A stretch of 64,000 nt of DNA from Leucobacter celer subsp. astrifaciens. Its GTDB lineage: Bacteria; Actinomycetota; Actinomycetes; Actinomycetales; Microbacteriaceae. The position numbers and the translations under genes are program-made. The notes under the pieces are model-generated. The model saw only the letters and a list, made by a program, of their open reading frames with translations. It was not told where the DNA came from and did not search any database. Of the stretch, positions 9,677 through 18,631 are shown piece by piece. The DNA lies in assembly GCF_001273835.1 (NCBI RefSeq), contig NZ_JHEI01000135.1:124001-188000 (forward strand), read 5' to 3'. Within the stretch, counting starts at the first letter, position 1. The number at the start of each line of letters is the position of its first letter.

Positions 9677-11044
9677 TCAGTGGCTCAGCGCGCGCAGTTC
9701 GTCGCGGACGGCATCGAGCAGCCGATCCGCCACATCGCGTTTCGACCCCGAGGCCTCGCAGGCCACCCGCCCGTCGGCGTCGAGCACGTACAGCGTGTTC
9801 GCGGTGCTCTCGAAGCCCTCGGTCCAGCCGACGGCGTTCACCGCCAGCAGATCGACACCCTTGCGGGCCAGCTTGCGCCGGCCGCGCTCGAGCAGCTCGT
9901 CGGCGGCGGCATCGGGATCCGCGTCGCCGTCGACGGTCTCCGCCGCGAAGCCGACGATCACCTGCCCCGGCCGCCGCTCGTGCACCAGCCCGACCAGGAT
10001 GTCGGGGTTCTCCACCAGGGTGAGCGTCGGCGCCTCGCCCGGCGTGTCCTCCTTGCGGATCTTGTGCTCCGCGACCTCCGCGACGCGGTAGTCGGCCACG
10101 GCCGCTGCCATGATCACGGCTTCGGCACCCGATGCGGCGGCGTGAACCGCCGACTCGAGTTCGGCCGCGGTGCCGACGGGCACGACGCGCACGGCTCCGC
10201 GATCCCGCACCCCCTGGAGCACCGCCTCATCGATGTTCGCAGCGAGCAGCACCACCTTGGCGCCGCGATCCGCCGCAGCCGCGGCCACCGCGACACCCTG
10301 CCGTCCGCTCGAGCGATTGCCGAGATAGCGCACCGGATCGATCGGCTCGCGCGTTCCACCCGCCGTCACGAGCACCCGCACGCCCTCGAGGTCTCCGGGC
10401 GGCGCCGGCTCGGGCGGCGCCGCGAGATCGTCCGGCACGACGGCTGCCGCGCTGCTCCCGGTGTCCCCGGTGCTCTCGGCATCGTCCGTCTCCACGAGCG
10501 GACCGGCATCGCCCGCCGCATCGCTCAGGATCCGCCGCGCGCGCTCGGCGATCTGCTCCGGCTCGCTCATGCGCCCCGGCCCGCTGTCGTCGCCCGTCAG
10601 CCGACCGCTCTCGGGCCCGACGAACTCGACGCCGCGCGAGCGCAGGATCGCGATGTTGTCCTGGGTCGCCGGGTGCTGCCACATCTCGGTGTGCATCGCC
10701 GGCGCCACGAGCAGCGGCGCGCGCGTCGCGAGCAGCGTCGTGCCGAGCAGGTCGTCGGCGAGTCCGGCAGCCATGCGCGCCAGCGAGTGCGCGGTGGCCG
10801 GCGCGACGATCACGAGATCGGCCCGCTGGCCCAGCGCGACGTGGCGCACCTCGGGGACGTCCTCGTGCACGGAGGTGGTCACCGGGTTGCGGCTGATCGC
10901 CTCCCAGGTCGGCTTGCCGACGAAGCGCAGCGCGTCGTCCGTGGGCACGACGTGCACCTCGTGCCCCTCCTTCACGAGCAGCCGCGCCAGCGCTACGGCC
11001 TTGTACGCGGCGATGCCGCCGGTCACTCCCAGCACGATGTTCAT
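9677..11044 (-). CDS. coaBC: Bifunctional phosphopantothenoylcysteine decarboxylase / phosphopantothenate-cysteine ligase
   Basis: The 455-residue protein has the CoaC flavoprotein half at the N-terminus: VTGGIAAYK, APATAHSLARMAAG, and PAMHTEMW at residues 115-122. The CoaB half follows with VLVTAGGTREPIDPVR and NRSSGRQG. Together they convert 4'-phosphopantothenate and cysteine to 4'-phosphopantetheine in coenzyme A synthesis, using CTP and FMN. The His in PAMHTEMW, where E. coli has Asn, and the lack of the E. coli-type active-site Cys before GPGRM are, as far as I know, normal for actinobacteria. An acidic insert separates the two halves. The ATG at 11044 starts the conserved NIVLGVTGG; the upstream extension to 11089 is not needed. 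Confidence 0.95.
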   Translation of the reverse strand: MNIVLGVTGGIAAYKAVALARLLVKEGHEVHVVPTDDALRFVGKPTWEAISRNPVTTSVHEDVPEVRHVALGQRADLVIVAPATAHSLARMAAGLADDLLGTTLLATRAPLLVAPAMHTEMWQHPATQDNIAILRSRGVEFVGPESGRLTGDDSGPGRMSEPEQIAERARRILSDAAGDAGPLVETDDAESTGDTGSSAAAVVPDDLAAPPEPAPPGDLEGVRVLVTAGGTREPIDPVRYLGNRSSGRQGVAVAAAAADRGAKVVLLAANIDEAVLQGVRDRGAVRVVPVGTAAELESAVHAAASGAEAVIMAAAVADYRVAEVAEHKIRKEDTPGEAPTLTLVENPDILVGLVHERRPGQVIVGFAAETVDGDADPDAAADELLERGRRKLARKGVDLLAVNAVGWTEGFESTANTLYVLDADGRVACEASGSKRDVADRLLDAVRDELRALSH

Positions 11045-11134
11045 GCGTTCATCCTGCCATGAGGGGCCCCGGCGCTCCGCATGCACCACCGGCCGCGGGC
11101 GTCGTGCACGGGCCGGGTCGCAGCGCGGCGCAGC

Positions 11135-12313
11135 TCAGCCCGCGCGCTCCAGCAGCACCGCGACCTCCATGTGCGCCGTGTGCGGGAACATGTCGAACAC
11201 TCTCGCCTCCCGCACCGCGTACGACGGCATCGCGGCGAGGTCGCGCGCCAGGCTCTCGGGGTTGCAGCTCGAGTAGATCACCTGGCGCACGCCGCCGTGC
11301 TCGAGCCAGCCGCACAGCTCGGCGCCGATGCCCCGGCGCGGCGGGTTCACGATGACCGCCTCGGGAAGGCCGGCCGGATCCGCCGCGAGCGCGAACGCCG
11401 TCGCGTCGGCCGCCTCGAAGCGGGCGTCGATCCCTGCCTCCCGTGCGCTGCGACGGGCGGATCGCACCGCCGCCTCGCTGATCTCCACACCGAGCACTCG
11501 AGGCGCGGCCGCCACGCGGCCGCCACGGCCGCCGTGATCGCCTGCGGCGCTCGCGACGTGCAGCGCGAAGCCGCCCACGCCGCAGTAGAGGTCCCAGAGG
11601 GAGGCGGGATCCTCGCGCGCGACCCACTCGGCGGCCTGGGCGTAGAGCGCCCGGGCCACGCGCGTATTGGTCTGGAAGAAGCTCTGCGGACGCAGGTGCA
11701 GCGGCACGCCGTCCCCGAGATCCATCGTGAGCGATGAGCCGAGCAGCAGTTCCTCGCGCTCGCCCTCGAGCACCGCCTTGTGCTCGGGCAGCAGGTTGAC
11801 CGACACCACCACGATATTCGGGATCGCGCGGCGCAGCGCGGGCAGCTCCCGCCGCAGCACGGCGAGCGCCCGCTCGCTGCGCACCACGAAGCGCAGCATC
11901 AGCTCGCCGTCCGGGGACTCCGTGACGTGCACGAACTTCAGCTCGCCGCGTCGGCGCGGCACGTCGTAGGGCGGCAGTCCGGTCCGCTCGACGAAGGCGG
12001 CGATGCGCGGGATCACGCCCCGGATGCCGGGCGACTGGATGAGGCAGTCGCGCAGATCGACGCCCTCGCCGTCCGGGCCGAGGATCCCGAGCGTCACCCG
12101 GCCAGGCCGGCCGCCGACCACCAGCTTCGCCTTGTTGCGGAAGTCCCGCGCGCCGCCGCTCACGCTCGGCAGCCAGGCCGCGGCCGGCACGGTGGGCAGC
12201 AGTTCGCGGCAGCGCTGCTCCTTGGCGCGCAGCTGCTCGTCGTAGGGGGTCTCGATGAGGGCGCAGCTGCGGCAGCGCCAGGCTTCGAAGTAGTCGCAGT
12301 GGGGCAGATCCAT
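11135..12313 (-). CDS. rlmC: 23S rRNA (uracil-5-)-methyltransferase, RlmC-like
   Basis: The 392-residue SAM-dependent methyltransferase of the TrmA/RumA/RumB class has an N-terminal cysteine cluster C6, C14, C17 plus C90, the pattern that binds a [4Fe-4S] cluster. QSFFQTN, LYCGVGGFAL (SAM binding) and the catalytic YSSCNPESL (Cys near 350) follow. RlmC methylates U747 of 23S rRNA in E. coli. Lack of a TRAM domain and the short N-terminus favour RlmC over RlmD, although the exact target uridine is inferred. The ATG at 12313 has TAGTCT 5 nt upstream and no Shine-Dalgarno sequence. Confidence 0.85.
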   Translation of the reverse strand: MDLPHCDYFEAWRCRSCALIETPYDEQLRAKEQRCRELLPTVPAAAWLPSVSGGARDFRNKAKLVVGGRPGRVTLGILGPDGEGVDLRDCLIQSPGIRGVIPRIAAFVERTGLPPYDVPRRRGELKFVHVTESPDGELMLRFVVRSERALAVLRRELPALRRAIPNIVVVSVNLLPEHKAVLEGEREELLLGSSLTMDLGDGVPLHLRPQSFFQTNTRVARALYAQAAEWVAREDPASLWDLYCGVGGFALHVASAAGDHGGRGGRVAAAPRVLGVEISEAAVRSARRSAREAGIDARFEAADATAFALAADPAGLPEAVIVNPPRRGIGAELCGWLEHGGVRQVIYSSCNPESLARDLAAMPSYAVREARVFDMFPHTAHMEVAVLLERAG

Positions 12314-12358
12314 GAGAGAGACTAGGCCGTCAGACCCAGACCCGGCAAGCCGCTCAAG

Positions 12359-12409
12359 GCAAGGCGAAGCCTTGCGCGGCGACGGCGCTGGCCGCGCCCC
12401 CGCGGCCAG
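12359..12409 (-). terminator. Two hairpins after the ferritin-like gene
   Basis: Perfect stems CTGGCCGCG/CGCGGCCAG (12388-12409, 4-nt loop) and GCAAGGC/GCCTTGC (12359-12375, 3-nt loop) follow the stop at 12426 on the minus strand and precede the rlmC promoter box. There is no T-run, so termination is inferred from position and stem strength only. Confidence 0.45.
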
Positions 12410-12425
12410 ATGGACACAGGTGAAC

Positions 12426-13145
12426 TCATGCGGTCAAACCTAGACCATCCATGCGTCGGATGTGGTCCGCGATGAGCTCGGTGAAGACCGGCTCAACCTC
12501 GCTGGCGTCGAAGGCCCGGTGCTCGCTGAGCAGCAGCACCGCACGCGAGACCAGCAGAGTATCTCCGACGAGGCGCCGACCCCAGAGCGCCAGCCAGCTC
12601 GACAGCCCGTCATCGACGGCAAGTGCGTCGGCGAGCAGCACCGCGACCTGATCACGACCGCTGTCACTGCTGAGGATCTCGATGGCCTCGGCCCGATACC
12701 CGTCGCGCATGCCGCCCGCCAGACTCGCGAAGAAGTCGTCGAAGAGACCGCCCACGAGGTACAGCGAGAGCACGTGCTGGTGCCAGTCCGGAGTCTCGAT
12801 GCGCTCCACGTACTCGTCGATCACGCGGGAGTAGGGCCCCATCACGATGTGCGGCTCCTCGCCTCGCCTGCGGATCTCGTCGGCGAGCCGCTGATGCTTG
12901 GCGAGGGTCAGCCCGGCCACCCGTGCCAGCACCTCCTTCGCCTCGAGCGTCGGCGCACCGGAGACGGCACGGGTCGCCGCCTCGTACAGTTCGAGCTGCA
13001 GGTAGGCCGTCAGGCCCAGGAAGGGCAGCATTCCGGGGGCGAACTCGGCGAGTTCGACGCGCTCGGCGTCGCTCCCCTCGCCGCGCGCTCGCATCTTGCG
13101 CACTGGGGCGTTCTTCTTGCGCAGCCCACGGATCCACTCGAACAC
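12426..13145 (-). CDS. Ferritin-like fold protein (actinobacterial, MiaE-related)
   Basis: This 239-residue helical protein matches the ferritin-like family that is commonly found next to a DEAD-box helicase in actinobacteria, as here. It begins with a basic segment (FEWIRGLRKKNAPVRKMRAR). Helices then carry E, H and D residues such as LQLELYEAA, AKHQRLADEI, PDWHQHVLSLYLVGGLFDDFFA and LLLSEHRAF. The family is annotated as related to the tRNA hydroxylase MiaE, but the substrate is not established and I do not assign one. The GTG at 13145 has TAAGCT 6 nt upstream, consistent with a leaderless message. It is divergent from the helicase with a 154-bp shared region. Confidence 0.75.
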   Translation of the reverse strand: MFEWIRGLRKKNAPVRKMRARGEGSDAERVELAEFAPGMLPFLGLTAYLQLELYEAATRAVSGAPTLEAKEVLARVAGLTLAKHQRLADEIRRRGEEPHIVMGPYSRVIDEYVERIETPDWHQHVLSLYLVGGLFDDFFASLAGGMRDGYRAEAIEILSSDSGRDQVAVLLADALAVDDGLSSWLALWGRRLVGDTLLVSRAVLLLSEHRAFDASEVEPVFTELIADHIRRMDGLGLTA

Positions 13146-13299
13146 CCTGTCAGCTTACCGCCGAGCCGCCGAGAGGTTGGAATAGACTGGATGCCGTACG
13201 TATTGGCCGCGGAGGACATCGGATCCCCCGCCGCTGCGCCCTCTGCAGAATGCGCGCGCAGCACCCACACGCCGCTTCAGGCGCAGAATAGGACGCAAC

Positions 13300-14820
13300 G
13301 TGACGACTTTCCTCGAACTCGGCGTCGACCAGGACATGGTCGATTCGCTCGCCGATCAGGGCATCATCGAGGCCTTCCCCATCCAGGAGCAGACGATTCC
13401 GCTCGCCCTCACGGGCCAGGACATCATCGGCCAGGCGAAGACCGGCACCGGCAAGACCTTCGGCTTCGGCCTGCCGCTGCTGCAGCGCGTCGGCGCCGAT
13501 CCCGAACCCGGCGTGCAGGCGCTCGTGGTCGTGCCGACCCGTGAGCTCTGCGTGCAGGTGTACGAGGATCTCGAGCTGGCCGCGAAGAACCGCGCGGCGA
13601 CGGTCGTGCCCATCTACGGCGGCAAGGCCTACGAGGGGCAGATCGATCAGCTGAAGGCGGGCGCGCAGATCGTGGTCGGCACGCCGGGACGACTGCTGGA
13701 TCTCGCGAGCCAGCGGCTGCTCGACCTCGGCAACGTGCGCGAGATGGTGCTCGACGAGGCCGACAAGATGCTCGACCTCGGCTTCCTCGCAGACATCGAG
13801 AAGCTCTTCGCGAAGACGCCGGCGACCCGTCACACCATGCTGTTCTCGGCGACCATGCCCGGCACGATCGTCACCCTGGCCCGGCGCTTCATGTCGAAGC
13901 CGATCCACATCCGGGCGACCGATCCCGACGAGGGCGCCGCTCAGGCCAACATCGAGCACATCATCTACCGGGCGCACTCCCTCGACAAGGACGAGGTGAT
14001 CGGCCGCATCCTGCAGGCCGAGGGACGCGGCAAGACCGTCGTCTTCATGCGCACCAAGCGCGCGGCCGCGAAGCTGCAGGAGGAGCTCGTGGACCGCGGC
14101 TTCAACGCGGCGAGCGTGCACGGCGATCTCAACCAGGATCAGCGCGAGCGGGCGATGGCCGCGTTCAAGGCCGGCAAGAAGGACATCCTCATCGCGACCG
14201 ATGTCGCCGCGCGCGGGATCGACGTCGACGACGTCACCCACGTGATCAACCACACGGTCCCCGACGACGACAAGACCTACCTCCACCGGGTCGGCCGCAC
14301 CGGTCGCGCGGGCCGCACCGGCATCGCGGTCACCTTCGTCGACTGGGACGACATGCACAAGTGGGCGCTCATCAACAAGGCGCTCGAGTTCGGCGTGCCC
14401 GAGCCGGTGGAGACCTACTCCTCCTCTCCGCATCTGTTCGCGGACCTCAACATCCCCGAGGGGTCGAAGGGCCGGCTCAAGGCCACCCCGGTGAAGGAGC
14501 GCGCGCCGCGCAGCGCGGCGCAGCGATCCGGCGAGGGATCGGGCGACGATTCGGGATCGGGCGACGGCGCGCGCAAGCGCACCCGCCGCCGCACGCGGAG
14601 CGCGAACCCCCAGGGGCGAGGTCGCCACGAGACCCACGGCCACGAGGGGCACGGCCACGATCAGGAGGGCGGCGGCGAGCCCGGCGCACCGCTGCTGCAG
14701 GAGACCGGCGAGGGCGCGGCACCCAAGCGCCGTCGCCGCCGCCGTCGCGGTGGATCGGGCGGTGCCGGATCCGAATCCGCGGCCGGCTCGGCCGCGGAGG
14801 CCGCTCCCAGCGAGGCCTGA
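13300..14820 (+). CDS. DEAD-box ATP-dependent RNA helicase
   Basis: The 506-residue SF2 helicase contains FPIQEQTIPLAL (Q motif), AKTGTGKT (46-53), PTRELCVQ, TPGRLLD, VLDEADKM, FSATMP and HRVGRTGRAGR. About 100 residues of Arg-, Gly- and Ser-rich tail with a His/Gly patch and runs of Arg (KRRRRRRRG) follow, probably for RNA binding. The GTG at 13300 starts MTTFLELGV. A -10-like TAGACT at 13183-13188 may drive it, with a leader of about 100 nt. It probably acts in ribosome assembly or mRNA turnover; which helicase paralogue it is cannot be decided from sequence alone. Confidence 0.93.
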   Translation: MTTFLELGVDQDMVDSLADQGIIEAFPIQEQTIPLALTGQDIIGQAKTGTGKTFGFGLPLLQRVGADPEPGVQALVVVPTRELCVQVYEDLELAAKNRAATVVPIYGGKAYEGQIDQLKAGAQIVVGTPGRLLDLASQRLLDLGNVREMVLDEADKMLDLGFLADIEKLFAKTPATRHTMLFSATMPGTIVTLARRFMSKPIHIRATDPDEGAAQANIEHIIYRAHSLDKDEVIGRILQAEGRGKTVVFMRTKRAAAKLQEELVDRGFNAASVHGDLNQDQRERAMAAFKAGKKDILIATDVAARGIDVDDVTHVINHTVPDDDKTYLHRVGRTGRAGRTGIAVTFVDWDDMHKWALINKALEFGVPEPVETYSSSPHLFADLNIPEGSKGRLKATPVKERAPRSAAQRSGEGSGDDSGSGDGARKRTRRRTRSANPQGRGRHETHGHEGHGHDQEGGGEPGAPLLQETGEGAAPKRRRRRRRGGSGGAGSESAAGSAAEAAPSEA

Positions 14821-14870
14821 TCCCGCGCACCCTGCCCCGGCGCTGCCCGGCCCCCGCGCATCCGCGCAAC

Positions 14871-14931
14871 GCCGAGATCCCGATTTCCATCGTTCTCACC
14901 CTGGAGACAGGGCGAGAATCGGGATCTCGGC
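14871..14931. repeat. 61-bp palindromic element between convergent genes
   Basis: GCCGAGATCCCGATT (14871-14885) and its exact complement (14917-14931) flank a second inner inverted repeat, TTCTCACCCTG/CAGGGCGAGAA, with one mismatch. It lies between the DEAD helicase and the PHP gene, which converge, and could act as a two-way terminator. It lacks a T-run, and its length and nested symmetry resemble the other mobile-looking palindromes in this window. Confidence 0.8.
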
Positions 14932-14960
14932 GGCCTCGGGCCGACAGGAGGCCCTCCCCG

Positions 14961-15812
14961 TCAGCGCGGCGTGACGACCAGCGCGCGCAGGCGCTCCACC
15001 AGCGCGGGATCGGTCGACCGCTCCCCCAGCCGGTTCGGTTTACCGGCCCCGTGGTAGTCGCTCGATCCGGTGACGGCAAGGCCGAGTCGCGCAGCGGCCT
15101 CTTCGAGCGGCGGCAGCCAATCCATGCGGTTCTCGGGGTGGTGCAGTTCGATCCCCCACAGGCCCGCCTCCGCGAACTCCTGCAGCTCGCGGGCCGAGCT
15201 CGGGCGGCGCTGCCGGAAGGCGGCCGGGTGCGCCAGCACGGCGACACCTCCGGCGGCGCGCACCATCCGGATCGCGTCGATCGTATCGATCGCGTGGGTG
15301 CCGAGGTAGTAGGGCGAACCCGGGTGCAGCACCTGCTCGAACGCTGAGCTGCGGTCGTCGAAGTAGCCCGCCGCGACCAGCGCATCGGCGATGTGCGGGC
15401 GGCCGACGGTGCGCACGTCGTCGTCCCCCGCGACGGCCTCCCAGGTGATCGCATAGTCCGCCGATACTCGGCGCACCATCTCGCGCGCACGCGCGCGACG
15501 GGCGGTGCGCACCTCAGCGAGCGCTTCGAAGAGCTCGCCCGCGCTCGATTCGATCCCGTAGCCGAGCAGGTGCCTGGAGCCGCCGGTGTGCTTCGTGGTG
15601 ATCTCGATACCGGGGAGGAAGTCGACGCCGTGCTCGCCCGCCGCCCGTCGCGCCTCGTCCCAGCCGTCGATCGTGTCGTGATCCGTCAGCGCGAACCCCG
15701 CCAGTCCGAGCCGCGCGGCCTCACTGGCGATCTCGGCGGGCCGAGTGGTTCCATCCGAGAACACGGAGTGCGTGTGCAGATCGAATCCCCGCTGCGTCCC
15801 GGATGCTGCCAT
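14961..15812 (-). CDS. PHP-domain phosphoesterase (YciV/RNase AM-like)
   Basis: The 283-residue protein begins with the PHP metal motif DLHTHSVFSDG and continues with LTDHDTIDGW, PGIEITT, GRPHIADAL, VLAHPAAF, GIELHHPEN and TGSSDYHG. These supply the His/Asp ligands of a trinuclear metal site. The closest known group is the stand-alone PHP proteins that hydrolyse 3',5'-bisphosphonucleosides or trim RNA 5' ends (YciV/RNase AM). Substrate assignment rests on family resemblance. The ATG at 15812 has TAGACT 6 nt upstream, so it is probably leaderless. Divergent from the aminopeptidase. Confidence 0.85.
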   Translation of the reverse strand: MAASGTQRGFDLHTHSVFSDGTTRPAEIASEAARLGLAGFALTDHDTIDGWDEARRAAGEHGVDFLPGIEITTKHTGGSRHLLGYGIESSAGELFEALAEVRTARRARAREMVRRVSADYAITWEAVAGDDDVRTVGRPHIADALVAAGYFDDRSSAFEQVLHPGSPYYLGTHAIDTIDAIRMVRAAGGVAVLAHPAAFRQRRPSSARELQEFAEAGLWGIELHHPENRMDWLPPLEEAAARLGLAVTGSSDYHGAGKPNRLGERSTDPALVERLRALVVTPR

Positions 15813-15876
15813 CCCAGCAGTCTATCCGTGCGACGGCGAGCCACTGCCGGCCGGATCGGGATGAGAGGATGGAGGC

Positions 15877-17286
15877 ATGACCGAAACCGCTCAGGCCACC
15901 CACGAGGTGGAGATCGACAACAGCAACCGCAGCACCACCCCGCAGACGGACGCTTTCGCCACCTACATCTCTGCGCACTGGGCAGATCGCCCCGAGACGC
16001 TGCCCGCCCCCATTCCCTCAGCCCCCTACGCCGCGCGCCGCCGCGCGGCTCTCGGCGCGCTCTTCCCGGGCGAGCGGCTCGTGATCGCCGCCGGCGCGAT
16101 GAAGCAGCGCTCCAACGACACCTTCTACCCGTTCCGAGCGCACAGCGCCTTCGCCCACCTCACCGGCTGGGGGTCGGACGCCGAGCCCGGCGCGATCCTC
16201 GTACTCGATCCGGTCGACGGCACCCACGAGCAGACCCACTCCGCCACCCTCTACTTCCGCGAGCGCGCCGGCCGCGACAGCGACGAGTTCTTCGCCAATC
16301 CCGAGATCGGCGAGTTCTGGATCGGCCCGCGGCCGTCGCTCGCCCAGGTCGAGGCGGCGCTCGGGGTCCGCACCGCGCACCTCGCCGAGTTCTCCGCCGG
16401 CGACGGCGACCGGGCACTCGGACTCGCCGCCGATGACCGGGAGCTCGCGCGCGCGGCCTCCGAGCTGCGGCTCGTGAAGGACGCGTACGAGATCGCCGAG
16501 ATGCAGGCCGCGGTCGATGCGACGGCGCAGGGCTTCGCCGAGGTGCTCGCGGCGCTGCCGCGGGCGAGCGCGCACCCCCGCGGTGAGCGGATCGTGGAGG
16601 GCGTGTTCAACCAGCGCGCGCGACTCGACGGCAACACGGTCGGCTACGAGACCATCGCGGCATCCGGTCCTCACGCCTGCACGCTGCACTGGATCCGCAA
16701 CGACGGCCCCGTGCTCGACGGCGATCTGCTGCTGCTCGATGCCGGTGTCGAGCTCGACAGCCTCTACACGGCCGATATCACCCGCACGGTGCCGGTCTCC
16801 GGCACCTTCACCGAGGTTCAGCGCCGCGTCTACGAGGCCGTGCTCGAGGCCGCCGACGCGGCCCGCGCGATCGTGCGTCCCGGGATCCGCTTCGGCGACG
16901 TGCACGAGGCCGCCATGGCGGTGATCGAGCGCCGCACCCGCGAGTGGGGGCTGCTGCCGGAGGACGACGGCACCGCCTACTACCGCCGCTACATGGTGCA
17001 CGGCACGAGCCACCATCTCGGCATGGATGTGCACGACTGCGCGCAGGCGCGCCGCGAGATGTACCTCGACGGCGTCCTCGAACCGGGCATGGTGTTCACG
17101 ATCGAGCCGGGCCTCTACTTCCAGCCGGATGACCTCACGGTGCCCGCGGAGTATCGAGGCATCGGCGTGCGCATCGAGGACGACATCGTGGTGACCGAGG
17201 ACGGCTGCGTGAATCTCTCGGCCGGCATTCCGCGCACGGCCGACGAGGTGGAGGCCTGGATCCGGGAGGCGCGGCCGCAGGGCTGA
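15877..17286 (+). CDS. Xaa-Pro aminopeptidase (M24B)
   Basis: The 469-residue metallopeptidase has an N-terminal creatinase-like domain (QRSNDTFYPFRAHSAFAHLTGW) and a pita-bread catalytic domain. The metal ligands are visible in LDAGVELDSLYTADITRT (both Asp), HGTSHHLGMDVHD (His), FTIEPGLYF (Glu) and GVRIEDDIVV (Glu). It releases N-terminal residues preceding proline. No signal peptide is seen. The ATG at 15877 has GGATGGAGG just upstream as a ribosome-binding site. It converges on the trans-sulfuration gene with 5 bp between stops. Confidence 0.93.
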   Translation: MTETAQATHEVEIDNSNRSTTPQTDAFATYISAHWADRPETLPAPIPSAPYAARRRAALGALFPGERLVIAAGAMKQRSNDTFYPFRAHSAFAHLTGWGSDAEPGAILVLDPVDGTHEQTHSATLYFRERAGRDSDEFFANPEIGEFWIGPRPSLAQVEAALGVRTAHLAEFSAGDGDRALGLAADDRELARAASELRLVKDAYEIAEMQAAVDATAQGFAEVLAALPRASAHPRGERIVEGVFNQRARLDGNTVGYETIAASGPHACTLHWIRNDGPVLDGDLLLLDAGVELDSLYTADITRTVPVSGTFTEVQRRVYEAVLEAADAARAIVRPGIRFGDVHEAAMAVIERRTREWGLLPEDDGTAYYRRYMVHGTSHHLGMDVHDCAQARREMYLDGVLEPGMVFTIEPGLYFQPDDLTVPAEYRGIGVRIEDDIVVTEDGCVNLSAGIPRTADEVEAWIREARPQG

Positions 17287-17291
17287 AGCCG

Positions 17292-18518
17292 CTACACCGC
17301 CAGATCGAGCGCCGCGGCGGTTCCCCTGCGCGATGCTTCGTCGCGCGGCATCCGCAGCGCCCGCTTGAGATCGGCGATGAGATCCTCGGCGCTCTCGAGG
17401 CCGATCGACATGCGCACGATACCCGCGTCGGGCTTCGCGTCGCCGGCGACGGGTCGGTGCGTGAGCGCCGCGGGGTTCTCGATCAGAGAGTCGACACCGC
17501 CGAGCGACACCGCGTGGGTGAAGATCTCGACGGCCGATGTCATCTGCTCCGCCGCGTCACCGCCTCCGGCGAGGCGGATCGACACCATCGCGCCGGGCCC
17601 GGCCATCTGGGTGCCGAGCACACCGTGCGGGTCGCCGTGCAGACCCGGGTAGAAGACCTCGTCGACCTCGGGCCGCACGGCGAGCCACTCGGCGACTCGC
17701 CGCGCGGTCTCCTGCTGGGCGCGCACGCGCAGCGGGAGCGTGGTGAGGCCGCGGTGCAGCAGATAGGCGGCCAGCGGGTGCAGCAGCGCACCGGTGATCG
17801 CGCGGATCGGCCGGATCCGCTCCGCGTAAGCCTCGGAGCAGGCGATGACGCCGCCCATCACGTCCCCGTGACCTCCGAGGTACTTGGTGGCGCTGTGCAG
17901 CGAGAGCGCCGCACCGTGGTCGAGCGGGTTCTGCAGCACGGGCGTGGCGAAGGTGTTGTCCACCATCACCGGCACCTCGCCCGCCTGCGCGACGACCGCA
18001 CGGATGCTCACGAGCTCGAGCGTCGGATTGGCCGGGGTCTCCATGACCACGAGTCCGGTGTCGGGGCGGATCGAGGCCGCGACCTCGTCGGGACGGCAGA
18101 AGGTCGTCTCGGTGCCGAGCAGTCCCGAGGCCAGCAGGTGGTCGCTCCCGCCGTAGAGCGGCCGCACGGCGACGATGTGCCGATTGCCCGAGGCCGCGGC
18201 GAACGCGAGGAGGGCTGCGGTGAACGCGGCCATGCCGGCCGAGAAGGCGACGGCCGACTCCGCGTGCTCGAGTTGCGCGAGCCCGGACTCGAAGCGGGCG
18301 ACCGTCGGGTTCCACAGCCGCGCGTACACCGCACTGCCTCCCTCGGGCGGTGTGCCGCCCGTCGCCAGCGCCTCGTACGAGTCGCCGCCCCGCTCGATGC
18401 CCGGCAGCGGGTTCGTCGTCGAGAGATCGATGGGCAGCGCGTGCACGCCGAGCGCGGCGAGATCGTCCCGGCCCGCGTGCACCGCCATCGTGTCGATATT
18501 CATCTTCGAAGCATCCAT
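17292..18518 (-). CDS. Trans-sulfuration family PLP enzyme (methionine gamma-lyase / cystathionine gamma-lyase or synthase-like)
   Basis: The 408-residue Cys/Met-metabolism PLP enzyme has YARLWNPTVARFE, SAGMAAF, METPANPTLE, VDNTFATP and the PLP lysine in SLHSATKYLGGHGDVMGG. The family makes or cleaves cystathionine, methionine or related thioethers, and sequence alone does not say which. It faces an Lrp/AsnC regulator across 113 bp. A pair like this is typical of an amino acid catabolic lyase induced by its substrate, so I lean towards methionine gamma-lyase. A TTG at 18536 could extend it by six residues; I chose the ATG at 18518. Confidence 0.88.
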   Translation of the reverse strand: MDASKMNIDTMAVHAGRDDLAALGVHALPIDLSTTNPLPGIERGGDSYEALATGGTPPEGGSAVYARLWNPTVARFESGLAQLEHAESAVAFSAGMAAFTAALLAFAAASGNRHIVAVRPLYGGSDHLLASGLLGTETTFCRPDEVAASIRPDTGLVVMETPANPTLELVSIRAVVAQAGEVPVMVDNTFATPVLQNPLDHGAALSLHSATKYLGGHGDVMGGVIACSEAYAERIRPIRAITGALLHPLAAYLLHRGLTTLPLRVRAQQETARRVAEWLAVRPEVDEVFYPGLHGDPHGVLGTQMAGPGAMVSIRLAGGGDAAEQMTSAVEIFTHAVSLGGVDSLIENPAALTHRPVAGDAKPDAGIVRMSIGLESAEDLIADLKRALRMPRDEASRRGTAAALDLAV

Positions 18519-18631
18519 GGCCCCACCGTGCCCCAATCACCAATCGGAGGGAAGAGTTGTTGCCGACAGCGCAGAAAAGCGGATGCCGAGCTAAGCTTTC
18601 CTCAAATAACCGGCGGAGGACAGGATCGATC

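Noticed and set aside
9677-11044. CoaBC lacking the E. coli Asn (PAMN) and active-site Cys, as a possible inactive enzyme
   Set aside because: PAMHTEMW and the Cys-less GPGRM region are, to my knowledge, the usual form in actinobacteria, so this is a lineage feature rather than damage.
17292-18631. SAM riboswitch before the trans-sulfuration gene
   Set aside because: The 113-bp divergent gap is too short and shows no SAM-aptamer core; control by the AsnC-type regulator is more likely.
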